Of a stretch of DNA of 64,000 bases, positions 24,669-32,694 are shown one piece after another. The translations under genes were made by a program, and so were the position numbers. Each line of letters starts with the position of its first letter. The first letter of the stretch is position 1. Source of the stretch: a virus. The notes beneath the pieces were generated by a model. The model was not told the origin of the DNA, did not search any database, and was given only the letters and a program-made list of their open reading frames with translations. The stretch is taken from IMG/VR virus record IMGVR_UViG_3300006927_000001, positions 1 through 64,000 of that record. The stretch is one strand, 5' to 3'.

Positions 24669-24701
24669 CCTTGCAGCGATCTCGTCGAGATCGCTGCAAG
24701 G
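24669..24701. repeat. Hairpin family, copy 3
   Basis: CCTTGCAGCGATCTCG then T then the exact inverted complement: a full palindrome. Shares stem sequence with copies 1, 2 and 4. Confidence 0.85.
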
Positions 24702-24923
24702 AACTTTTCTACCTACAAAAGACACCTATATGCTTTAATATATGTCTGTTTTCACCTTTTTATTTTTTCTGATAAACAGTTTACCTCCCAAAAGTAAGTT
24801 AGAAAGTTAGTCTTTTATTTTCATATCTCACTTTTTTAAGAAGTTTGCAGCATGAAACCACGATCCATGAACCATATTCACGAATATAAGTTGAAAAAGT
24901 AACCGTTTCAGCCTTAAAAAATT

Positions 24924-24956
24924 CCTTGCAGCGATCTCGACAAGATCGCTGCAAGG
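24924..24956 (-). terminator. Hairpin family, copy 4, acting as intrinsic terminator
   Basis: Same stem as the other copies. On the minus strand it is followed by AATTTTTTAAGG, so it is a good intrinsic terminator for the transcript ending with the gene at 25082. Confidence 0.75.
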
Positions 24957-25081
24957 TTCCAGAATAACGTGATTTAGCATCCAAGACCAATGGATTCTAA
25001 CCAAATGGCCTATTATAAAATGGCCTATGAACAAAATCCATCTTATTCATAGACCAAGCAAAAACATAAATGGATCTTGAA

Positions 25082-25543
25082 TCACTCTTTATATGTTGTT
25101 TGCACACCAGCACCAGGCATAGAAGCACCTGCACCCTTTTCAACTGCACCTACCACCTTGTCTGTAGTAGCCTTGTCAGCAGCCTTGTCAGCAGCTGCTT
25201 TTGTCAGCTGCTGCTTTTTGTCAGCTGCTGCTTTGACTGCAAGTTTGGATTCCACCGTCTGGCCTGGAGCAGGAGTCGCATTTTCTGCAGCAGCCTTAGA
25301 AGGCGATCGACGTTTCAGCCATGATGCCAAATCCTCACCATCAGCCATGAACTCGGTTGCTTCAACATCTCCGGTGGTTTTTGTTAAAACTTCACCACCC
25401 TTACCAAGGAACGTGGACCTTTCCATTGAGTACGTGCCAAACGTACCATCAAGAAACCGAAACACCAAGCCAGCTAATGCATCTCCACTTAAATTACCAG
25501 CCAATGAACGAATTTTTTCCAAAACTTCTTCAGGTTGCGTCAT
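25082..25543 (-). CDS. Small protein with Ala/Lys-rich tail
   Basis: 153 residues. The first ~80 form a small globular domain (LEKIRSLAGNLSGDALAGLV, FGTYSMERSTFLGKGGEVL). The rest is low-complexity Ala/Lys/Asp (KAAADKAADKATTDK) reminiscent of histone-like or structural tails. Last gene before the repeat locus. Function unknown. Confidence 0.55.
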   Translation of the reverse strand: MTQPEEVLEKIRSLAGNLSGDALAGLVFRFLDGTFGTYSMERSTFLGKGGEVLTKTTGDVEATEFMADGEDLASWLKRRSPSKAAAENATPAPGQTVESKLAVKAAADKKQQLTKAAADKAADKATTDKVVGAVEKGAGASMPGAGVQTTYKE

Positions 25544-25697
25544 GTGAAATTTCCTTTATGTTAACTAAAAACAAACATCCATTACATTCAGTCCATTCAT
25601 CCTCCAATCTTAATAATTACCACAAACAAAACATTTAGCTTTGAATCTTTTTGACCAAATCTAAATAACTCTAACTGAGCCATCATTGATCTCCACA
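25544..25697 (-). other. Short gap with a decayed-looking micro-ORF
   Basis: A 34-codon frame (25597-25701) starts in an ATGA overlap with the previous stop. In other frames, two zinc-knuckle halves can be read (KCFVCGNY and EWTECNGCLFLVN), separated by a stop and a frame change. This suggests a frameshifted zinc ribbon gene, or chance. Confidence 0.3.
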
Positions 25698-26003
25698 TCA
25701 TGTATGCCATTTTGTCAGATCAGCAACTATCTTTTTTCGCCAAACATGTCCACATGACGGACATTGCCATTCACGAAAATCCTTCGTATCACGTGAACTA
25801 CAAAATCCCGAATCCTTACACTTGGGACACGTTCGTTTGCGATGTGCTAATTTGTCCATTTCAACGACCAATGACTTGTATTTATCTGCTCCCCAAACCA
25901 ACACCCTTGATTCAGGATCAGTGTCTGTTGCTAACAATTGTTCGCCAAATTTTCTTAGAGTCGAGTGTGTTCGTTCAAGAGGCTTCCCAAAAACAAAGAG
26001 CAT
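25698..26003 (-). CDS. Zinc ribbon protein
   Basis: 101 residues from ATG 26001-26003 (AGGAG seven bases upstream). Helical N-terminus with SRVLVWGADKYKSLVVEMDK, then a four-Cys ribbon (TCPKCKDSGFC ... WQCPSCGHVW). Probably nucleic-acid or protein binding. Overlaps the methyltransferase gene by 29 bases. Confidence 0.6.
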   Translation of the reverse strand: MLFVFGKPLERTHSTLRKFGEQLLATDTDPESRVLVWGADKYKSLVVEMDKLAHRKRTCPKCKDSGFCSSRDTKDFREWQCPSCGHVWRKKIVADLTKWHT

Positions 26004-26499
26004 ACTCCTGCTCCTCATGCTTCCATTCAATAACTTTTTGACATCCCAAACGTGAAAATATGTCTTTTACATCCACAAATACTTGTAAATGAGCCACGTA
26101 TTCATGTTGAATTGGTATAGATGCCCAAATTCGCCCTTTGATTGCGTCCAAAATCCCCAAAGGATCTTCCAAATGTTCAATGACATCCCATAGAAACCAG
26201 TCCGTAATGTTCTCAGTATCCAAAACTTCTTGTATTATAGAGTACATGAATCCACAGAGCGGATAACGTGAACGTGCAACATTGATTCGTACAACTGAGT
26301 AATCGATACCAATAGTATGCATTCCACGTTCATTCATATAGTTAACAAACCAGCCGGTCCCGCAACCAAGATCAACACCTTTACCACCAAATTCAAACTC
26401 CAGCAACCCGAGAATAGTTTCAACCGTCGATTCACACATAGGTGAATAATATTCAACATTATGCGGCATCAATTTTTTCTCAGCTTCTGGGAGCATCAT
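25975..26499 (-). CDS. Class I SAM-dependent methyltransferase
   Basis: 174 residues from ATG 26497-26499 (AAGGA eight bases upstream; earlier in-frame starts have poorer spacing). Motif I VDLGCGTGWFVNYM, motif II-like HTIGIDYSVVRI, motif IV-like WFLWDVIEHLEDP. UbiE/COQ5-type small-molecule or sugar O-methyltransferase pattern. Sits directly after a sulfotransferase-like gene, which suggests glycan decoration. Confidence 0.8.
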   Translation of the reverse strand: MMLPEAEKKLMPHNVEYYSPMCESTVETILGLLEFEFGGKGVDLGCGTGWFVNYMNERGMHTIGIDYSVVRINVARSRYPLCGFMYSIIQEVLDTENITDWFLWDVIEHLEDPLGILDAIKGRIWASIPIQHEYVAHLQVFVDVKDIFSRLGCQKVIEWKHEEQEYALCFWEAS

Positions 26500-27073
26500 A
26501 CCCATATTCCTTTGCAATGAAACAAAATTCAGCCCAACGAGTACAACTAGACCAATTTACGGTGGGACGTTCACGACTATTGTACGTCTTAGATACGGAA
26601 TCAAATGCTGGCCTACAATGGCCCGCCCTTATACCTAATCCAAACAGAAAATTAACAAGGAAACCATATGACAAATCCTCAACATGCCATTCTAACAAAC
26701 ATTCTTCCGTACAACGTGCTGTCCATTGTATCCAAAATTCAAGCACTTGATCACGCTTATCTACTAAAGAATCCAAAGTACAATGATTATGTAAAAATGC
26801 CCCATACACACTCAAATCGTTACCAAACGCTCCAGGAACCGCAAACATTGAATCTACAACTAAGAATGGATTCCGTATCAAATGTACTTTCACAGCTTCA
26901 GGAAATTGTCCCAAAGAAGGTACTGCCATCCAAGATGAATCCGCATCCATACCTGACTTAACACCATAAGGTGTGAACACAGATTCATGTCCGCATGGTA
27001 ATCCTAAAGCTGTAATAGCTTTAGCTACGTAACCCGTCCCACAACGTCCTGTTCCTGTCACAATTAATTTCAT
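26480..27073 (-). CDS. Sulfotransferase-family P-loop protein
   Basis: 197 residues. The 5'-PSB loop is at the very N-terminus (IVTGTGRCGTGYVAKAIT) and the 3'-PB-type segment is VHLIRNPFLVVDSMF. This is the PAPS-binding layout of sulfotransferases. Substrate unknown; a glycan or host surface polymer is the natural guess. The ATG follows a 66-bp gap that contains only a 16-codon frame. Confidence 0.75.
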   Translation of the reverse strand: MKLIVTGTGRCGTGYVAKAITALGLPCGHESVFTPYGVKSGMDADSSWMAVPSLGQFPEAVKVHLIRNPFLVVDSMFAVPGAFGNDLSVYGAFLHNHCTLDSLVDKRDQVLEFWIQWTARCTEECLLEWHVEDLSYGFLVNFLFGLGIRAGHCRPAFDSVSKTYNSRERPTVNWSSCTRWAEFCFIAKEYGYDAPRS

Positions 27074-27139
27074 CCCTTTGTTCCTTGTGTTACATTAAAG
27101 AAAAAAACAAATCATTATCGAAGGTTGCACGTTTTGCCA

Positions 27140-27421
27140 TTACATCTCCAATGTTACACGAGTTAAGTGACGGTTTTCTGCTGACATTTTACGCCATTTG
27201 ATCCAACAGCCAAGAACAAGTGATTCAGAAAATGGAAATTCCCATTCCTCAGTCTTTGCATGTACACTCCATTCTGTGATAATGCGTGCAATTAATTTTG
27301 CACACATTACCTTATTTGTGATCCAATGATCAGACCCAGGATTTTCAGTATTTCCATATGTACGAATAATCGCACGAGCTAACGACTTTGGTTCACAAAT
27401 ATTTGTAATGGTTCCTAGCAT
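27140..27421 (-). CDS. Small protein of unknown function
   Basis: 93 residues; Trp-rich helical C-terminal half (RIITEWSVHAKTEEWEFPF; LVLGCWIKWRKMSAENRH). Overlaps the next gene upstream by seven bases. Not recognised. Confidence 0.5.
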   Translation of the reverse strand: MLGTITNICEPKSLARAIIRTYGNTENPGSDHWITNKVMCAKLIARIITEWSVHAKTEEWEFPFSESLVLGCWIKWRKMSAENRHLTRVTLEM

Positions 27422-27612
27422 CCTGGTTTCTCCTCTTTGTTTCGAGTTGCAATTTGACGCAATCGTCCTATTGCAAAATCATGTAATTCTCGTGACCAAG
27501 TAAGAGCATACACAACATCTTGTATCAAACTCACATGTTCTTCTGTCAATTCAGTTTCCTTCATTATGTGCTTGGAAACTGCTTTAGCTACTTTGGCCCG
27601 GTGTGCGGACAT
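27415..27612 (-). CDS. Small helical protein of unknown function
   Basis: 65 residues, amphipathic helices (AVSKHIMKETELTEEHVSLI; RELHDFAIGRLRQIA). Part of the same operon by overlap. Not recognised. A 25-codon frame overlaps the gap upstream (27592-27668) but is weakly supported. Confidence 0.5.
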   Translation of the reverse strand: MSAHRAKVAKAVSKHIMKETELTEEHVSLIQDVVYALTWSRELHDFAIGRLRQIATRNKEEKPGC

Positions 27613-27658
27613 TTTTTTACCTCATTCAATCTAAGTGTTGGACCATCAGGCAAGTGTG

Positions 27659-27934
27659 TTACCATAGAATTACTCCCCAATAAAAACCATGCCAACCATC
27701 ATAATAGTACGCATCAGGTGCAACATACAGATAGTTACGTTGATGCATGATCCTGGTATCATTGTTGTATGACTGAATTTGACGTTCAACTTCCAGCCAA
27801 GGATTAACAGGCTTGTATGCACGCTTTGCCAAACGTGCAGCATAACGTGTTTCCTGTTTCGCTTTCCAGGATACACGATCACCGAAACAAGCACCCGTTA
27901 ATAGTAACCAAACAACCAAGATTCTAAGTATCAT
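27659..27934 (-). CDS. Small secreted protein
   Basis: 91 residues with a signal peptide (ILRILVVWLLLTGACFGD, either cleaved after CFG or with the Cys as a lipid site). The mature part is rich in Tyr, Arg and Trp (YAARLAKRAYKPVNPW; APDAYYYDGWHGFYWG), a composition I associate with planctomycete exported proteins. Preceded by GGGAG. Confidence 0.6.
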   Translation of the reverse strand: MILRILVVWLLLTGACFGDRVSWKAKQETRYAARLAKRAYKPVNPWLEVERQIQSYNNDTRIMHQRNYLYVAPDAYYYDGWHGFYWGVILW

Positions 27935-28070
27935 CGAACCTACTCCCTTTTAAAGTATCAAAAGTTTGTCAATTCCTGTTTCATCTTTAGCAGGTACAAC
28001 TTCCCAATATGGATCTTTCAAATCCACTTCTGTAGGTTTCGGCCATTTAAAATCATAATAACAAAATAAA

Positions 28071-28295
28071 TCATCTGAATTCTCCCAGACATCTTTCTAC
28101 ACCAAAAACCTTGGTCCCCATTTCATGTTCAAGTACAAAGTCTTGAGGATGATGAATCTGTAAGCCACATGCAACACGTATTGCCATAATTTCAATTTTT
28201 GCACGCGAACCTGGCCTTGCATTTGTTTTTTTACTTGGACCAAAAGGTATAAAATCTTCTGAATCCAACCCAGCTTCAATTGAATTATTGTACAT
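28071..28295 (-). CDS. Small protein, possibly frameshifted at its 3' end
   Basis: 74 residues; AGGAG six bases before the ATG. Contains NARPGSRAKIEIMAIRVACG. The +1 frame entered near VFGVE continues with convincing protein (DVWENSDDLF, then KWPKPTEVDLKDPYWEVV) to a TAA at 27950-27952, with no start codon of its own. Either a single-base deletion, a shift site, or a decayed longer gene. Confidence 0.55.
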   Translation of the reverse strand: MYNNSIEAGLDSEDFIPFGPSKKTNARPGSRAKIEIMAIRVACGLQIHHPQDFVLEHEMGTKVFGVERCLGEFR

Positions 28296-28298
28296 TTG

Positions 28299-28808
28299 TC
28301 ACTCCTTGTAATTGTACAACTCAAAATCCTCGGCACCCCACCGACGAACTTGCTCCTTTATGCATCCATCTACATACCAATCTTGATCATCAACATCACC
28401 AATATTCAAATGTGGAATGTTAATAGGTAAACCAGCATTCACCAAACATGTTTCTATATTTTCTACTTGCCAATAATCACACGGAGGTTCAAAACCACGC
28501 ATCATTTCAGAAATTGTAATGTTGAAAAGACCACTACGTAAATGTTCAAAGACAAAAACGTCCCAAGTACATCCATTATGATATTTGACCCAATGAGCAA
28601 ATAAAGAACGAGCACGATCATAGGGATTTCGAACAGTTACACAAAAATTACCTTTAAATCCAAAAGGAATGGATGTAGTATGTTTGTCAATTTGACCATC
28701 TAACTGTGGACCCAATACTAAAACACCTGGCGGACATAAATGACGATGCAAGGACGTCGTATATGTCTTTGGTGGACCAATGATACAATGATTTCGGATC
28801 AATATCAT
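28299..28808 (-). CDS. Sulfotransferase-family protein, paralogue 1
   Basis: 169 residues, similar along its whole length to 39340-39864. Shared blocks: TSLHRHLCPPG, LVLGPQLDGQIDKH and a 3'-PB motif VTVRNPYDRARSLF. The N-terminal P-loop-like segment (GPPKTYTTSLHRHL) is the PAPS site candidate. Acceptor unknown. Confidence 0.72.
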   Translation of the reverse strand: MILIRNHCIIGPPKTYTTSLHRHLCPPGVLVLGPQLDGQIDKHTTSIPFGFKGNFCVTVRNPYDRARSLFAHWVKYHNGCTWDVFVFEHLRSGLFNITISEMMRGFEPPCDYWQVENIETCLVNAGLPINIPHLNIGDVDDQDWYVDGCIKEQVRRWGAEDFELYNYKE

Positions 28809-28811
28809 AAT

Positions 28812-29003
28812 TTACTCTTTTGGCATTATTATAAATCTAAATTTGTAAATTTCAGAGAGTGATTGAAGTAATTCAATCGTTGGATTCCCTTTATCATTTT
28901 CAATGTACCATAAATGTTGTCGACCAATACCAGCCCTCTGTGCAGCTTCATGTCGGGACAGTTTCGCTTTTGCCCGTGCAGCTTTTAATTGATTTCCGAT
29001 CAT
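28812..29003 (-). CDS. XRE-family helix-turn-helix regulator
   Basis: 63 residues from ATG 29001-29003 (GGGAG six bases upstream; a longer GTG start is poorer). Typical Cro/C1 HTH: LKAARAKAKLSRHEAAQRAG, then IGRQHLWYIENDKGNPTIEL. Likely a transcription regulator, or antitoxin-like; no toxin partner is evident next door. Confidence 0.8.
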   Translation of the reverse strand: MIGNQLKAARAKAKLSRHEAAQRAGIGRQHLWYIENDKGNPTIELLQSLSEIYKFRFIIMPKE

Positions 29004-29033
29004 CCGTTTCTCCCTTTCATTTACCACAGATCA

Positions 29034-29708
29034 TCATTCAACAATTCCTGACCAGTAATTCATACATTCAGTAAGTTCTTTAAATGTGGGACGTGTATCT
29101 AGCACACGGTTTAATGTACAAAAATCCATACATTCTATGACACGAAAAACAATTGTAGTTCCTACACGTACAATTGGTTTGATATTTTGTCGTAATCTGT
29201 AATACCACAAAATACAAAATTCGTATATTCCTTGTTGCATTCCCCACATGAAATCTTGATCCAAAATCAACCCACCATGATTCATGTACATAAACCAGTT
29301 TTTGATAACATGAGAAGCTGTAGCTTTACATTTAAAAGCATCGATGAACATCAAACGTATGCCACAACCATTCCACTTGTATTTTTGAATGTCTCCTTCT
29401 TGAACATGTAAGCGTACACATTCTTCAGTATTTTTGAGGAATAATTCACGAAAAGATTCACCAACGGTGCCACCTTTCATCCATTCTTCCCAAATGAAAC
29501 GATCATAACAAAAATGATTCTCATTTCTTCGTAAATGTTGATTTAACAAGTCTGTTGAAAGACCTAAATATGTGCCAAATTCAATTATTTCACCATGTGT
29601 GTCACCAAGATCACGTGGAAGACCTTTTCTTAAATAACTAATTTCTGTAGGTGACAATGCCCCTTTAATATCAGAGAACTCTCGTTGTTTCCAGAAAAGT
29701 ATGGCCAC
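29034..29708 (-). CDS. TylF-like (macrocin O-methyltransferase family) methyltransferase
   Basis: 224 residues. Motif I equivalent EIIEFGTYLGLSTDLLNQ; a second acidic site at LMFIDAFKCKATASHVI, and GGLILDQDFMWGMQQGI. This order is that of the TylF/MycF sugar O-methyltransferases, which use a metal-binding D..D pair. Substrate probably a sugar on a surface glycan. It belongs to the 26-33 kb modification cluster. Confidence 0.65.
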   Translation of the reverse strand: MAILFWKQREFSDIKGALSPTEISYLRKGLPRDLGDTHGEIIEFGTYLGLSTDLLNQHLRRNENHFCYDRFIWEEWMKGGTVGESFRELFLKNTEECVRLHVQEGDIQKYKWNGCGIRLMFIDAFKCKATASHVIKNWFMYMNHGGLILDQDFMWGMQQGIYEFCILWYYRLRQNIKPIVRVGTTIVFRVIECMDFCTLNRVLDTRPTFKELTECMNYWSGIVE

Positions 29709-29895
29709 AATTTTTGCACTCCCATTTTACCAATTCTAATAGACCCACTAACCCTGATTCACATTCAGGGCATGAAGGAATCTTCAATGTCGTCAATGTC
29801 TTCAAATCCTTCAGGAGGTTTGCTGGCTCTTGTACGACCTGCTGCGGAAACATGCAAGTATTGTTCCAACGCGTATTCAAGGTTTCTTCGCTCAT
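29671..29895 (-). CDS. Zinc ribbon protein overlapping two neighbours
   Basis: 74 residues. Strong AAGGAG site six bases before ATG 29893-29895. The ribbon SCPECESGLVGLLELVKWEC plus KNCGHTF lies beyond the overlap, while the first ~40 residues are encoded out of frame within the end of the 29765-30097 gene. It also overlaps the methyltransferase start. Confidence 0.55.
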   Translation of the reverse strand: MSEETLNTRWNNTCMFPQQVVQEPANLLKDLKTLTTLKIPSCPECESGLVGLLELVKWECKNCGHTFLETTRVL

Positions 29896-30097
29896 GTTTC
29901 ACTCCTTCTTTGTCCACTACCAATTTATTGGTCTGAATTTCCACGCTATTTTCTTGCCAATCCTCTCCTGCAAGTTTAGTTTCATGAGTTTGTGTGATCC
30001 CATTCCCAGATGTTGCGATCCAAGAAGCAATGATATGGGAAATGTTTGCACAATGTCCTTCATAGTTAGGAACTTGTGGATTCAAAATCACTTTCAT
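29765..30097 (-). CDS. Small protein with acidic tail
   Basis: 110 residues. Body HCANISHIIASWIATSGNG, KLAGEDWQENSVEI; acidic end FEDIDDIEDSFMP. The start overlaps the previous stop (ATGA). Overlaps the zinc ribbon gene by 131 bases in another frame. Function unknown. Confidence 0.55.
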   Translation of the reverse strand: MKVILNPQVPNYEGHCANISHIIASWIATSGNGITQTHETKLAGEDWQENSVEIQTNKLVVDKEGVKHERRNLEYALEQYLHVSAAGRTRASKPPEGFEDIDDIEDSFMP

Positions 30098-30291
30098 TGA
30101 TAGACTCTTTCATAATAGTAAATATTAGTGTTAGGTACCCGTCTGTATACATGCACAGGGATAGAACTTGTAGGTTTTTCAATAAAATCAACAGGTACAG
30201 GTACCCTACATTGATACAAAAAAGTGTTGCGATAGTTGCAAACTTTTATTTGCATACCATCTGCAGGTCCGCGTTTTAGTACAATGATCAT
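30094..30291 (-). CDS. Small GPxDG-type phage protein
   Basis: 65 residues beginning MIIVLKRGPADGMQIKV and ending VHVYRRVPNTNIYYYERVY. This matches a widespread small phage family that starts with L..GP.DG and ends with a Y-rich strand; role unknown. Confidence 0.6.
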   Translation of the reverse strand: MIIVLKRGPADGMQIKVCNYRNTFLYQCRVPVPVDFIEKPTSSIPVHVYRRVPNTNIYYYERVYQ

Positions 30292-30295
30292 TAGC

Positions 30296-30733
30296 TCACT
30301 CCAATTGTTGTATGGCCCTTCTCATCATGTTAATTGTTACTCGACCATCACCTTGGGCGGCTATTTCTTTTGCTTTTTCCATGATTCGGAAACGTCGTTC
30401 GTCTTGCTGTTTTCTTAACCATTCAAAAGTTTCTGGCTCGTAAGTGATTTTTATTTCTGGTTGAGTCAATCTTCGTGTATGTGCTTCTACTATTTCTCTG
30501 ATTTCTTCAAGTAAACGTTTATTATCCGCACGTTCCCGTTCAAGATTTTTGAAATGAGGAAAGTAATCCACCACTCTTGATTCAGTTATCGAAATACAAC
30601 CCAAGGCATCAAATGTAGATTTCTCCCAAGGAATACTTGAATCATGTTCAACTGCAATACTAATAGCAGATGTAATATCAGGAGCAATAACTGTCATACT
30701 GTGACCTTTATGGTCAAGCTTATACAAATTCAT
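30296..30733 (-). CDS. Helical protein of unknown function
   Basis: 145 residues from ATG 30731-30733 (the longer frame overlaps the glycosyltransferase by about 100 bases). N-terminal small domain (YKLDHKGHSMTVIAPDI), then a long helix (FKNLERERADNKRLLEEIRE) and a C-terminal helical unit (RIMEKAKEIAAQGDGRVTIN). Confidence 0.55.
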   Translation of the reverse strand: MNLYKLDHKGHSMTVIAPDITSAISIAVEHDSSIPWEKSTFDALGCISITESRVVDYFPHFKNLERERADNKRLLEEIREIVEAHTRRLTQPEIKITYEPETFEWLRKQQDERRFRIMEKAKEIAAQGDGRVTINMMRRAIQQLE

Positions 30734-30734
30734 A

Positions 30735-31331
30735 CTACCATCCCCATTCTTGACGATTTGACATGTAACCCAGCGTCGAACACCCATCACCCAAATGTTT
30801 GACAAGTGTAGGACTGTGACAAAATAACGCAATATTCAACTTTTCCAAAGCTAAACTTAAATAACCATCTATGTGTTTGTTTTCTGGTACACATGTCGGC
30901 ATAACTTCAAATAATTGTTTGGCTACATCAACATGCATACAAAAGAACAAAGCACCACACAAACCAAAACCAGCTTCTACCTGAAACCAACCTTGAATTT
31001 CTGATCTATGATGTACAGTAGACAAATATGGACTGTACACATGATCAGGATACAAATTAGAAAGGACATTACGTAAAACAGGTTTTACAATGAGATCATC
31101 TTGAACAATTCCAAACCAATCTGTACAATTGTCACAAGCATACGATAATGCTCGCCTCCAATTAGTGTATGCACCTAAAGTTGTTTGATTCTGAATCACT
31201 TGACAATCAGGTTCAACAGAATCAGGTTCACAAAAAACTGTAATATTTGTAAAATCCGCAGTTTTCAAACTTGATACAGTATTATGTATTACCACCTTTG
31301 ATCTAGGTGCAGTTGTCATCATCAATTGCAT
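30735..31331 (-). CDS. Glycosyltransferase-like protein (GT-A), paralogue 1
   Basis: 198 residues. N-terminal nucleotide-sugar part, acidic DxD-like site FGIVQDDLIVKP, acceptor-side block GFGLCGALFFCMH, and C-terminal HIDGYLSLAL ... FCHSPTLVKHLGD. Similar layout to 61616-62311 (MMCEDDIEF; HSPTLVDHKGE). Probably adds a sugar to a surface polymer or DNA base; the neighbouring sulfo- and methyltransferases favour a glycan. Confidence 0.65.
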   Translation of the reverse strand: MQLMMTTAPRSKVVIHNTVSSLKTADFTNITVFCEPDSVEPDCQVIQNQTTLGAYTNWRRALSYACDNCTDWFGIVQDDLIVKPVLRNVLSNLYPDHVYSPYLSTVHHRSEIQGWFQVEAGFGLCGALFFCMHVDVAKQLFEVMPTCVPENKHIDGYLSLALEKLNIALFCHSPTLVKHLGDGCSTLGYMSNRQEWGW

Positions 31332-32170
31332 AACATTTCATCCATTTCAATTGAAAGAACAGGTTTTTGTGACACTTGATGAATCTTTATTGCCTGTAAA
31401 TGACAACTTTCTACAAATAATACAGCAGTTGATTGTGCGTATACTTGACCTTTCCATTTACCATACGGTCCTGCAGTTTTTCTACGTTCAGCTGCAATTT
31501 TTGCTGGGTACATTTGTATAGAAGTTGCACGTATGTTATGATTCTGTAACCATGCTTCCGTGATTGGACGAAAACGTTCCAGACGATGAGTACAAATACT
31601 TTGAAAAGATCTTGGACAAAATAAAGGTCTGAGACGACGAATTTCCTCTATGTATGCTTCTTGATCATCATCAAAGATTGATGGATCTTCACAAATAACA
31701 CCATCCATGTCTATCATCATACTCGTTGTCAACCAAGATTGATGCCAATTCCAAGCAAAGATCCTTGGATTTGGGATCACTCGCTCATAAAGTAAAGGTC
31801 TATTCAGTATCGAAGCATACAAACATGCAGGCAAGATCGTGTGACCATTAAAATTTTTAAATTTCACATTTGCACGACCTTGTGTCAATGTATTAAGTGT
31901 TAAAAGAGACTGAACACTGTCATCTAATAGTAATAGTGTAGCTCCTTTTGGTATTTCACTGTCGATCCTACTACCGCCGGATTCAAAACCCGCATTAGTG
32001 TAATGACTTATGGTGGTAAAAGGTACATTCAAGTGTGTAGCAAGATGAGCAGCAGGAATCACACCACTACGAGGAATACCTATGACTCCATCAATTTTGG
32101 GCAGCTTGCTCGCAAAGGATACTACATCCTTATGCATTTGGGCCCAAGATACATAATTTATTCTTTCCAT
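31322..32170 (-). CDS. Phosphoribosyltransferase-HAD hydrolase fusion
   Basis: 282 residues. The N-terminal half is a type I PRTase: IDGVIGIPRSGVIPAAHLAT and the ribose-phosphate/PP site TLLLLDDSVQSLLTL. The C-terminal half starts with a HAD motif I (MMIDMDGVICEDPS), has a DD pair (FDDDQEAYIEE), and further HAD-like segments. Such fusions could make or salvage a modified nucleotide or a nucleotide-sugar precursor. The order of domains is clear; the substrate is not. Confidence 0.8.
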   Translation of the reverse strand: MERINYVSWAQMHKDVVSFASKLPKIDGVIGIPRSGVIPAAHLATHLNVPFTTISHYTNAGFESGGSRIDSEIPKGATLLLLDDSVQSLLTLNTLTQGRANVKFKNFNGHTILPACLYASILNRPLLYERVIPNPRIFAWNWHQSWLTTSMMIDMDGVICEDPSIFDDDQEAYIEEIRRLRPLFCPRSFQSICTHRLERFRPITEAWLQNHNIRATSIQMYPAKIAAERRKTAGPYGKWKGQVYAQSTAVLFVESCHLQAIKIHQVSQKPVLSIEMDEMLCN

Positions 32171-32694
32171 GCCGCAACTCCTAAATTAACAGGTCCATGA
32201 TCTATGCCTCGTGGCTTGAAAATACTTATTGGTTCTTTGAAACCTACATCCTGTAACAATTTAACCAAAGATTGGAAAGTGAAACAAGACTTGTGAAAAT
32301 TTAGACCAGTACCTTCTGTCTCATAAGCAAATAAACGACCATTGATCCATGTCATGAAATCATCATGAGGATTCATACGTCGCCAATCATCAGGTATTTC
32401 TTCCTGAATAAATGCCGAAGTCACAACACGAAAATTCACGGTCCATACTTCAAATGATCCACCAGGTTTTAGAATCCTATATACCTCTTTCAAAGCAGCA
32501 TGTACCCTATACCAAGGAACGTGTTCAATGACATGACTTGCATACACAAGATCATATGTTTCATCTTCAATGGGAAGAAGATCGTTACCCCAGAAACAAT
32601 GATACGTGGCTGGTTGATTCAGGTCCGCTGTTAAACTGTCAAAGCCAGCAACAGGATATTCTCCGGGACCGATCTCAAGACTTTTCATGTTCAT
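32158..32694 (-). CDS. SAM-dependent methyltransferase
   Basis: 178 residues. Motif I LEIGPGEYPVAGFDS, motif IV region ETYDLVYASHVIEHVPWYRV, post-motif EVYRILKPGGSFEVW. Methyltransferase type 11-like. LEIGPG..P... is typical of enzymes in surface polysaccharide clusters. Confidence 0.8.
   Translation of the reverse strand: MNMKSLEIGPGEYPVAGFDSLTADLNQPATYHCFWGNDLLPIEDETYDLVYASHVIEHVPWYRVHAALKEVYRILKPGGSFEVWTVNFRVVTSAFIQEEIPDDWRRMNPHDDFMTWINGRLFAYETEGTGLNFHKSCFTFQSLVKLLQDVGFKEPISIFKPRGIDHGPVNLGVAAWKE

Larger units (their letters stand above)
23258..25081. other. 1.8-kb non-coding repeat locus, candidate origin/partition region
   Basis: No credible gene on either strand. It holds a hairpin at 23295-23318, two long imperfect-to-perfect inverted repeats, four 19-bp tandem repeats, a 17-bp direct repeat with its own hairpin, an inverted copy of the 41-bp repeat core, and two more copies of the 33-nt hairpin. 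A function in replication or partition is inference. Confidence 0.7.

Noticed and set aside
28812-29003. Toxin-antitoxin pair with the neighbouring genes
   Set aside because: The HTH gene stands between a methyltransferase and a sulfotransferase; neither resembles a toxin.
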